A stretch of DNA of 12,603 nt. Source: an uncultured Prevotella sp. GTDB lineage: Bacteria > Bacteroidota > Bacteroidia > Bacteroidales > Bacteroidaceae. The position numbers and the translations under genes were made by a program. Below are positions 7,501-12,603 of the stretch, one piece after another. Under the pieces are notes generated by a model. The model ran no database searches, was not told the origin of the DNA, and saw nothing but the letters and a program-made list of their open reading frames with translations. Every line of letters starts with the position of its first letter. Position 1 is the first letter of the stretch. The stretch lies in assembly GCA_905234355.1 (NCBI GenBank), contig CAJOHP010000047.1, positions 1 through 12,603 on the forward strand, read 5' to 3'.

Positions 7501-10500
7501 TGACGGACAATGCTTTCGAAGAAGAGCTTAAACGGAGCCTCGCCCGTATCTGTCACACGTATCTTTTCCAACTGTTTCTCCTGGCTCTGGCTGACAATAG
7601 ACAACTGTCTGACCTTGCCGTCGGGACAAGCCATGATATGCTCCACTGTAGCGGCGATACTCTCAGCCAATCCCTGCGCCGTGGCCTCACTATACAAGGC
7701 ATCGTCATACTGCACCAATATGCCCCGCGACTCTATCTTGATGTTTATCTTGAACTTCGGCACATTCAGCTCCAGCAGTTCCTGACCTATAGCCGTGCCG
7801 CCTACGCTATATTCCGCCAGCACCCCCACCTGATAGGCGAATGAAATAGCGGGCTTGAAGCCATAGTCGGCAGCGATGCGGGCGAAGGGATAGTCCTCGT
7901 GGCGCAGTGTCTCGTCGAAGGTCTCGCTCACCTGACGGAGGTGTTCACTCACCGTCACATCGTCAATCTTCAGTCCGAGTGCGAGGGTGTTGACAAACAT
8001 GCCCACGGTGTCGGCAATCTTCAGGTTGGAGCGCCCGCTGCTCACGGTGCTGAGAAACACCTCGCGGTTGTTGGTGTAGCGCGACACGACGTAGGCCGTT
8101 GCGGCCAGGTAGAGGTGTGCCGGTGTGATGTGCTGCTGGCGGCAGAAGTCGGCAATGGCAGCCATGGTGTCGCTGCTCACGGGGCTGACGGCCTCGCCTA
8201 TGTAGCCCTGTGCGTCGCTCTTGGGCATGTCGGCCGGTATCTCGCTGGCGCCCTCGCAGGTCTGCAGCTTCTCGGCGAAGAACTGCTGTGCTTCACGGAA
8301 GGCGTCGCTGTCCTCGCTGCGCTGCTGGTCGGTCACGAAGTGGTGGTAGGTGTATGACTCCTGCTCGGCAGCATGCCCGTCGAGCACGGCGCAGAGCTGG
8401 CGGATGAAGAGGTCGGCAGAGCCGCCGTCGAAGAGCAGGTGGTGCACATCCATGAGCAGGACGACATGTGCCCCGGTCTGCACCACCTCGAAGCGGTAGA
8501 GGGGGGCCTTCTGCAGGTTGAAGGGCTGCACAAACTCGTTCTTGTAGCCAGCCAGCCGCTCGTCGCTCATCTCCGTCACGCGCACCTCCACCGGCACGTT
8601 GTCGGCAGTGGTCTGCACGATGGTGTCGCCCTCGGTGCTGAAGTGCACCTGCAGCTCGGGATGGCACGCCACCACCTGCTTCACCGCATCGGCCAGGCGC
8701 GTGGCATCGGTCCCGGCGGGGAAGGTGAGCATGTAGGGTATATTATATATGGTGGAGGCGGGATTCTTCAGACACTCGAAGTAGACGCCCGTCTGGGCAT
8801 AGCTCAGCGGGAACGCCGCGTTGGTGTCCATGCCGGCGGCGGCAGCGTCGGGTGCGTCGGAGGATGTCTCGCTCTGGCTGAGCTTCTCGGCCAGGATGGC
8901 GTTCTCTATGCTCTGCAGGGTGCCGCTCTTGACCAGTGAGCGCGAGTCGATGGTCACGCCGTAGCGCTTGCTCACGAGCACGGCCAGGCGGATGGCCGAG
9001 ATAGAGGTGAGGCCGGCATAGCCCAGGTTGGTCGTGATGCCGAAGTCGGCGTTGCCCACGATGCCGGCTGTCATGTCCTTCAGCTCTTGCTCCAGGATGT
9101 TCAGCGGAGCCTGGCTGGCCGTCTCCGCCTCACTGCTCTTTTCCCTGACGGGCTTGGGCAGGGCGCGCTTGTTCACCTTCTGGTTCTGGTTTAGCGGTAT
9201 GCGCTCTATCTGCATCGTCACGGCAGGCACCATGTAGGGTGGCTTCTGGCCGAGGATGAAGTCGTTGAGAGCCTGGATGTCTACCTGCTCGTCGCTGACG
9301 ATATAGGCCGCGATGAACTTCCCTCCGCCTGCGCCGTCCACGTCGAAGGCCTGCACGGTGGCGTCCTTGATGCCGGGATACTCGCGTATGACGGCTTCCA
9401 CCTCCTTCAGCTCGATGCGGAAGCCGCGTATCTTCACCTGTCCGTCGCGGCGTCCCACAAACTGTATGTTGCCGTCGGGCAGGAAGCGCACGATGTCGCC
9501 TGTGCGGTAGACGCGGGCGTATTTCTCTTCGTCGGTAAACGGATTGGCGATATACACCTCGGCCGTCTTCTCCGGGCGGTTCAGGTAGCCGCGGCTCACC
9601 TGCGGTCCGCTCACCCACAGCTCGCCGGCAGCACCCACGGGCAGGCGGTGGCCCTGGGCGTCGACGATATACAGCCGCATGTTGTCGAGCGGCCGTCCGA
9701 TGGGTATGTCCTTCTGCTTCTTGTCTACGAGATAGGTGGTGGTGAAGATGGTGCACTCCGTCGGGCCGTAGACGTTGTAGAGCTCATAGCCCTTTGGCGG
9801 GGCTATGCTGGCGAGTTTCTCGCCGCCGGTAGAGAGATAGCAGAGCGAGTGGTTGTCTATGTTGGAGGCAAACTGGAATCCCACCTGTGTGGTCATAAAC
9901 GAGTGGGTGATGTGCTCGCGCTCGAAGTAGTCGTTCAGGGCTATCAGGTCGAGACGTATCTCTTCGGCCACGATGTGTACGGTGGCTCCGCAGGTCAGGG
10001 CGGGATACATGTCCATCATGCAGGCGTCGAATCCGTAGCTGGCGTAGGCCGCCACGTTGTGCTCGGGCCTGAGGCCGTAGAAGCGCTGATACCAGTGGCA
10101 GAAGCAGACGAGGTTGGCATGCGTCAGCTGGCAGCCCTTGGGCACGCCCGTGGAGCCGGAGGTGTAGAGCAGGATGAAGAGGCTTGCGGGTGATGGCGCT
10201 GACGGCTGCTGTGCCGCGGCAGCACACTGACTGAGGTCCGAAGTGAGCAGCACCTCGCCATCGTATTCGTCGACAAGGTCGCGCAGCGTCTCGTCGGCAA
10301 TGAGCAGCTTGGCGCCCGCATCCTTCATCATGTAGTTCAGACGCTCCTTGGGATAGCTGGGGTCCAGCGGTTGGTAGGCACAGCCGGCCTTCAGCACGCC
10401 GAGCGAGGCGATGGCCATCCACTCGCAGCGCGGGATGATGACCGACACCACATCCTCTTCTCCCAGTCCCTTTGAGGCCACATGGGCAGCTATGCGGTCG

Positions 10501-11909
10501 CTCATCTCGTCTACCTCTTTATAGGTGTAGCGCTTGTCCTTGTAGACCACGGCTGTGTTGTCGGGTGTGGCCTTGGCCTGGCGGCGGAACAGCGAGACGA
10601 TGGTCTGCGTGTCGTCATACGCCACGTCGGTATGGTTGAAGCCGTCGAGTGTGGCCGTCTGTGCGGCGGTGGTTATGCTGATGTCGCGCAGGTATTGCTG
10701 GCAGAGGAAGGCGGCGGCCACGGCCTCGTAGCTCTCGAGATACTGGCTCACGAGGGCCTCGCTGTAGGCCTCGGCACTGTATTCGGCTTCCACGCAGCAG
10801 CGTCCGTCGCGCATGTAGGCTTTCAGGTATATCTGTGTGTCGCGTGTGTTGTTGTTCAGGCGCTGTGCCGTCATCGGGCGTCCGCAGAGCGTCATGCTGT
10901 CGAAGAGTGTGCCGTGCCAGGCAAAGAGGGTGGCGGCCTGCAGGCCCATGTCGGTGGCCACGTCGGTATAGGCGTAGGCCTCGTGCTGCCGCTGTCCGCT
11001 CATCTGCTCCTGTGCGGCGCTGAGGAAGTCGGCCACGGTGGTGCCGGCATCCCACTTGGCATAGACGGGCAGTGTCTTGACAAACATGCCCACGGAGTGT
11101 GCCAGGCGCTTGTCGCTGCGCCCGTTGTGTATGGTGTTGAAGACCACTTCCTGCTCGCCCGTCATCTTGGCCAGCAGGAAGCTGTAGACGGCGGTGAAGA
11201 AGGTGCTCTTGTAGACGCCGTGCTCCCGGCAGTAGGCCTCTATCTGTGCGGCGCCGATGTCCATGACGCGTGTGAGCACACGCTCTGCCTGTCCGCCTGT
11301 GGCGTCGCCGTCCAGGTCGGGCAGCAGCGGGCTGTAGCAGTCGCCGCAGTCGAAGTGCTGCTGATACCACTGCTTGTCGGTCTCAAAGGCCGCTGTGTGT
11401 CGCAGTGCCTCCTCGGCTGTGGCCACCTGGGCCAGCGTCAGCTGCTCCTGTGTGGCCGGCTGTCCGTCGTAGGCCCGGGCCAGGTCGGCGAGCAGCACGT
11501 GGCGCGTGGTGCCGTCGCAGATGATGTGGTGTATGTCCTGCAGCAGGTAGTAGTGGTCGGCGTCGTGCAGCAGGCGGATGCGGAACAGGCGGTCGGCCAG
11601 CAGGTCGAAGGGCTGCACAAAGGTGGCCTTCGCCTGCGCTATGTCGCCGACGGGCTCTATGGCCAGCGCAAACGTCTCGCTGTCGTCGATGGTCTGCACC
11701 GGCTCGCCGTCGTCGCCCAGGGCTATGCGGGTGAAGAGGGTGGGGTGGGCCTGCACCATGGTCTCGACGGCACGGCGCAGCCGCTCGCCGTCGAGCGTGC
11801 CGTCTATTATATATAAATAAGGTATATTGTAGCATGGCTCGCCGGCGTGGCTCACACACTCGGCATAGATGCCATACTGCGATTTGCTAAGAGGCGCCTT
11901 CGTTGTCAT
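4569..11909 (-). CDS. Two-module nonribosomal peptide synthetase with terminal reductase (C-A-T-C-A-T-R)
   Basis: This 2446-residue cytoplasmic megaenzyme selects two amino acids, holds them as thioesters on two carrier domains, joins them and releases the dipeptide by reduction. Domain order by residue: C1 5-410, A1 435-920, T1 935-1010, C2 1033-1445, A2 1462-1937, T2 1943-2016, R 2058-2440. All core motifs are present, and there is no epimerase, methyltransferase or thioesterase. Known C-A-T-C-A-T-R and A-T-C-A-T-R enzymes, such as the Staphylococcus aureusimine synthetase and the gut Clostridia dipeptide-aldehyde synthetases, yield aldehydes that can cyclise to dihydropyrazinones or pyrazinones; a related product is inferred here. 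The ATG at 11909 begins directly with the C-domain motif LSKSQYGIYAE. It lies 58 bases after the STAS gene and 35 bases before the exporter. The carriers need a phosphopantetheinyl transferase, and none is in the window. The last residues, TSPLK, fall in repeat-like DNA. Architecture is certain; substrates and product are not. Confidence 0.97.
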   Translation of the reverse strand: MTTKAPLSKSQYGIYAECVSHAGEPCYNIPYLYIIDGTLDGERLRRAVETMVQAHPTLFTRIALGDDGEPVQTIDDSETFALAIEPVGDIAQAKATFVQPFDLLADRLFRIRLLHDADHYYLLQDIHHIICDGTTRHVLLADLARAYDGQPATQEQLTLAQVATAEEALRHTAAFETDKQWYQQHFDCGDCYSPLLPDLDGDATGGQAERVLTRVMDIGAAQIEAYCREHGVYKSTFFTAVYSFLLAKMTGEQEVVFNTIHNGRSDKRLAHSVGMFVKTLPVYAKWDAGTTVADFLSAAQEQMSGQRQHEAYAYTDVATDMGLQAATLFAWHGTLFDSMTLCGRPMTAQRLNNNTRDTQIYLKAYMRDGRCCVEAEYSAEAYSEALVSQYLESYEAVAAAFLCQQYLRDISITTAAQTATLDGFNHTDVAYDDTQTIVSLFRRQAKATPDNTAVVYKDKRYTYKEVDEMSDRIAAHVASKGLGEEDVVSVIIPRCEWMAIASLGVLKAGCAYQPLDPSYPKERLNYMMKDAGAKLLIADETLRDLVDEYDGEVLLTSDLSQCAAAAQQPSAPSPASLFILLYTSGSTGVPKGCQLTHANLVCFCHWYQRFYGLRPEHNVAAYASYGFDACMMDMYPALTCGATVHIVAEEIRLDLIALNDYFEREHITHSFMTTQVGFQFASNIDNHSLCYLSTGGEKLASIAPPKGYELYNVYGPTECTIFTTTYLVDKKQKDIPIGRPLDNMRLYIVDAQGHRLPVGAAGELWVSGPQVSRGYLNRPEKTAEVYIANPFTDEEKYARVYRTGDIVRFLPDGNIQFVGRRDGQVKIRGFRIELKEVEAVIREYPGIKDATVQAFDVDGAGGGKFIAAYIVSDEQVDIQALNDFILGQKPPYMVPAVTMQIERIPLNQNQKVNKRALPKPVREKSSEAETASQAPLNILEQELKDMTAGIVGNADFGITTNLGYAGLTSISAIRLAVLVSKRYGVTIDSRSLVKSGTLQSIENAILAEKLSQSETSSDAPDAAAAGMDTNAAFPLSYAQTGVYFECLKNPASTIYNIPYMLTFPAGTDATRLADAVKQVVACHPELQVHFSTEGDTIVQTTADNVPVEVRVTEMSDERLAGYKNEFVQPFNLQKAPLYRFEVVQTGAHVVLLMDVHHLLFDGGSADLFIRQLCAVLDGHAAEQESYTYHHFVTDQQRSEDSDAFREAQQFFAEKLQTCEGASEIPADMPKSDAQGYIGEAVSPVSSDTMAAIADFCRQQHITPAHLYLAATAYVVSRYTNNREVFLSTVSSGRSNLKIADTVGMFVNTLALGLKIDDVTVSEHLRQVSETFDETLRHEDYPFARIAADYGFKPAISFAYQVGVLAEYSVGGTAIGQELLELNVPKFKINIKIESRGILVQYDDALYSEATAQGLAESIAATVEHIMACPDGKVRQLSIVSQSQEKQLEKIRVTDTGEAPFKLFFESIVRHAQQQPDRMALIACDARFTYREFDHATNRIANALRQRGVREGDRVAMLLPRTSRLILSMIGIQKAGAAYIPCDPEYPADRVKLILEDSGAKLIITPDVAEELLKEEDTTLPPTRLTPDDLAYLIYTSGSTGRPKGVMLRHEGMCNYATPLPANVEAYAVANAAESILAVTTISFDASLHEIAISLFNGLTLVLANEEQTKNPLDMASLINEHHIGYVSATPSQWQTWIYSDEFVEAIRNVPIIRFGGEKLPESLLHQMQRLTPSRILNTYGPTETTVSSNIQELTHAEHVTVGRPQLNVKEFVVDSDGNELPVGVVGELYIGGRGVARGYNNLDEMTRERFIDYHGTRIYKSGDYAKWAPDGDVFILGRKDHQIKLRGLRIELGEVENVIARVECVKNVVIMIRQLGGKEHLCAYFTADRPIDIAAMKDEISKSLTQYMVPTAYLQLKEMPMTPNGKTDVKALPEPQLAVSSAYEAPANDTERSFCDIFAGILQMDRVGATDNFFELGGTSLVVTRVIIEADKAGLHVSYGEVFANPTPRKLARLVTGQSTDDNADASDPVAHFDYTAINNLLQRNNLGFFRSGERQRLGNVLITGATGYLGIHILHELIERLRVDASAGMGDGKSAINDVENIYCLVRGKTVEKAESRLRTLLYYYFSDSYKALFGSRIRVVLGDVTNDLCAVCGDTIATTISTVFNCAAVVKHFSEGTEIEDVNIGGAQRCVDYCIKTGAKLVHISTASTRGLWAGEIKDDVYTEQRLYMGQYLGNKYIYSKFMAERLILDAIALHGLSAKIMRVGNLAARSTDGEFQANFSTNSFMGRIKVYNMLGCCPYAMRNKRVEFSPINEVSRAIVLLATTPRECTVFHPYNIHTQFLGDVLMGLTAVGDGIRFVEQEDFAEAMEQAKNDAQKARQMASLLAYQDMAHGQKTTDVTRDNDYTTQVLYRLGFSWSPTSWDYVERMLTALGGFGFFETSPLK
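4590..5738 (-). other. Terminal thioester reductase (R) domain of the synthetase
   Basis: This domain belongs to the short-chain dehydrogenase/reductase fold, of the thioester-reductase type found at the ends of synthetases and in carboxylic acid reductases. It shows the NAD(P)H-binding loop GATGYLG (2065-2071), the LVRGK strand end, HISTAST (2205-2211) and the catalytic Tyr2239-x-x-x-Lys2243 in NKYIYSKFMAE. It should use NAD(P)H to reduce the T2-bound dipeptidyl thioester to a free aldehyde. Whether a second reduction to alcohol occurs cannot be told from sequence. All key residues are present, so it looks active. Confidence 0.9.
5862..8813 (-). other. Synthetase module 2: C2-A2-T2
   Basis: C2 has HHLLFDG (His1156-Gly1162) and resembles C1 along its length; both begin with an LS-Q-G-Y-EC pattern and share YNIPY and FVQPF. 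It should form the peptide bond. A2 has YTSGSTGRPKG, FDASLHEI (Asp1644), NTYGPTETT, YKSGDY and Lys1926 in PNGKTD. By-eye alignment to GrsA gives the pocket code D-A-H-S-I-F-T-V-S-K. I do not recognise this code. His and two Ser residues make the pocket more polar than that of A1. T2 is canonical, with Ser1980 in FFELGGTSL. The code depends on manual alignment; positions 278-301 are least sure. Confidence 0.85.
8880..11897 (-). other. Synthetase module 1: C1-A1-T1
   Basis: C1 has an intact catalytic motif, HHIICDG (His127-Gly133), although it is the first domain of the assembly line. It may therefore attach an acyl group to the first amino acid, as starter C domains do, or be inactive. A1 has the ATP-binding loop YTSGSTGVPKG (582-592), FDACMM (Asp628), NVYGPTE, YRTGD (801-805) and Lys911 near its end. 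Aligning by eye to GrsA, I read the pocket code as D-A-M-F-L-T-V-I-F-K. Asp at the first position fits a normal alpha-amino acid, and the rest of the pocket is hydrophobic, suggesting an aliphatic or Met-like residue. T1 carries its arm on Ser969 in GYAGLTSIS, less canonical than the usual LGGxS. Confidence 0.85.
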
Positions 11910-11939
11910 AGTCCTTGGGGTAAAGTGTTATGTTGTTTC

Positions 11940-11967
11940 TGTATGTGTATGTGTATGTGTGTGTGTG
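11940..11967. repeat. TG-rich microsatellite between the STAS and synthetase genes
   Basis: On the plus strand there are three exact TGTATG units (11940-11957), then TG repeated five times, ending at the STAS stop codon. In the mRNA this is a CA-rich run (ACACAC, CATACA) starting directly after that stop, about 30 bases before the synthetase ATG. Slippage here would change the spacing upstream of the synthetase but not a coding frame. Confidence 0.75.
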
Positions 11968-12270
11968 TCAGGCCATCTCAAAGAGGCTGATGAAGCCGGT
12001 CATCTTGAGCACGTCCCTGATGTCGTCGTTCACGCTGTGCATCACGACCTTGCTGCCGCCGGCCTTGGCCGCCTTGACGATGGTGATGAGTATGCGCAGT
12101 CCGCTCGATGCGATGTACTCCAGATGGCTGCAGTCTATGTCGACATCCTTGCCGCTGGCATCGTAGAGCGGCTTGAGCGTTTCATTCACTTCCACGGCGG
12201 CGGCCGTGTCGAGTTCTCCGTCGAGGGTCACGAGAAACCGGTCTTTCTGTTCTTCAATCGTTGTCTTCAT
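11968..12270 (-). CDS. STAS-domain anti-sigma-factor antagonist (SpoIIAA/RsbV type)
   Basis: This 100-residue single-domain protein is expected to work in partner switching. Unphosphorylated, it binds an anti-sigma kinase and frees that kinase's target; phosphorylation on serine breaks the contact. Visible features are the opening strand FLVTLDGELDTAAAVEV, the central strand VDIDCSHLEYI and the conserved ASSGLRIL loop. By comparison with Bacillus SpoIIAA Ser58, Ser55 is the likely phosphosite. The C-terminal helix DDIRDVLKMTGF is also standard. Full length for the family. The gene upstream on the same strand encodes a PP2C serine phosphatase, the usual enzyme that reactivates such a protein, 112 bases away. 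The synthetase starts 58 bases downstream. No anti-sigma kinase or sigma factor is visible, so the target is unknown. In Bacteroidetes such modules can also act on proteins other than sigma factors. The gap upstream of the gene (12271-12382) shows no TAnnTTTG box. Confidence 0.92.
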   Translation of the reverse strand: MKTTIEEQKDRFLVTLDGELDTAAAVEVNETLKPLYDASGKDVDIDCSHLEYIASSGLRILITIVKAAKAGGSKVVMHSVNDDIRDVLKMTGFISLFEMA

Positions 12271-12382
12271 TGCTGTTATTCTTTTGTTGTTGTATTTTTG
12301 GTTTTTCGGTATGGATTCTTAGTGGGTGTAGCACACCGCGAATAGTCGCTCTTGAGTCTGGTCCCTGCCCGCAGCCGTCCCT

Positions 12383-12603
12383 TCAGTCGATGGGCTGGGG
12401 GCGGTGCTTGTACTTGATGGCCAGCAGGGTGAGGTCGTCGCTCTGCTCGGTGTGCTCGGCATAGTGCTTCACCTCGGCCACGACGGCATCGACCATCGCC
12501 TTGGGCTCCATGCCGTCACAGCGGGCTGCGAGCTGCAGGACGCGCTGCAGTCCGAAGAGCTCCCCCTGTGCGTTGCGTGCCTCGGTCAGTCCGTCGGTGT
12601 AGA
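12383..12603 (-). CDS. SpoIIE/RsbU-type PP2C serine phosphatase, C-terminal end; start lies beyond the right edge
   Basis: Only the last 72 residues and the TGA stop (12385-12383) are in the window. They begin YTDGLTEARNAQGELFGLQR and later contain EHTEQSDDLTLLAIKYKH. YTDGLTEA and the SDDLTLLAI strand are the two C-terminal signatures of the bacterial SpoIIE/RsbU phosphatase domain, with the Asp pair binding catalytic metal. The enzyme removes phosphate from the serine of a STAS partner; the STAS gene immediately downstream on the same strand is the obvious candidate. Any N-terminal sensor region (often PAS, GAF, HAMP or membrane segments) lies outside the window, so the input signal is unknown. 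Confidence 0.92.
   Translation of the reverse strand, partial: YTDGLTEARNAQGELFGLQRVLQLAARCDGMEPKAMVDAVVAEVKHYAEHTEQSDDLTLLAIKYKHRPQPID

Noticed and set aside
10482..11816. 444-codon plus-strand open frame opposite the synthetase
   Set aside because: It is rich in Gly, Val, Ala, His and Leu with no recognisable motif. It lies wholly opposite conserved C1/A1 sequence, so it is a mirror effect of the GC-rich codon pattern.
11805..11832. AT-rich patch (TATTATATATAAATAAGG) early in the synthetase, as an internal promoter or leader signal
   Set aside because: It encodes the conserved YNIPY region of C1, and a similar AT-rich patch occurs at the matching place in C2 (about 8736-8752). The amino-acid motif explains it.
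12325..12337. Small stem (GGTGT-AGC-ACACC) in the gap between phosphatase and STAS genes, as operator or terminator
   Set aside because: Only five base pairs with no T-run or promoter nearby; such a stem is expected by chance.

Overview
The window looks like chromosome of a Bacteroidales bacterium, most like Prevotella and its relatives. Three things point there: a Bacteroidetes-type -7 element (TAnnTTTG) in front of the plus-strand kinase gene, the acpP-fabF gene order, and a TPR-type orphan sensor kinase. The DNA is fairly GC-rich. Genus is an inference from style, not from a marker gene.

Layout. Positions 1-399 hold the N-terminal third of fabF and 599-835 the acyl carrier protein gene acpP, both on the minus strand; a strong stem-loop sits between them. 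A divergent control region (836-1091) contains a candidate promoter on each strand and a 20-bp near-perfect palindrome. A plus-strand orphan membrane histidine kinase follows (1092-2909). Its 3' end converges, through a possible shared terminator and a repeat fragment, on a minus-strand gene group that fills the rest of the window.

The minus-strand group reads, in transcription order: the C-terminal end of a SpoIIE/RsbU-type PP2C serine phosphatase (12603-12383, start outside the window), a small STAS-domain anti-sigma-factor antagonist (12270-11968), a 2446-residue nonribosomal peptide synthetase (11909-4569), and a MATE-family exporter (4533-3031). The gaps are 112, 58 and 35 bases, with no convincing promoter inside them, so the genes may form one transcription unit.

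The synthetase is the main feature. Its order is C-A-T-C-A-T-R: two complete modules and a terminal NAD(P)H-dependent thioester reductase instead of a thioesterase. Known synthetases of this kind release a dipeptide aldehyde, which stays as an aldehyde (a protease-inhibitor warhead) or cyclises to a dihydropyrazinone/pyrazinone. The extra N-terminal C domain suggests the first amino group may be acylated. The MATE protein is the natural candidate to export the product. The phosphatase and STAS protein suggest control by partner switching, although no anti-sigma kinase is visible here.

The group also carries repeats in unusual places: a TG-rich microsatellite just before the synthetase start, a 173-bp element with AGTGAAG-type inverted ends lying in frame inside the exporter, and a 126-bp stretch bounded by AGCCCCCTAA inverted repeats that spans the synthetase stop and the exporter start.
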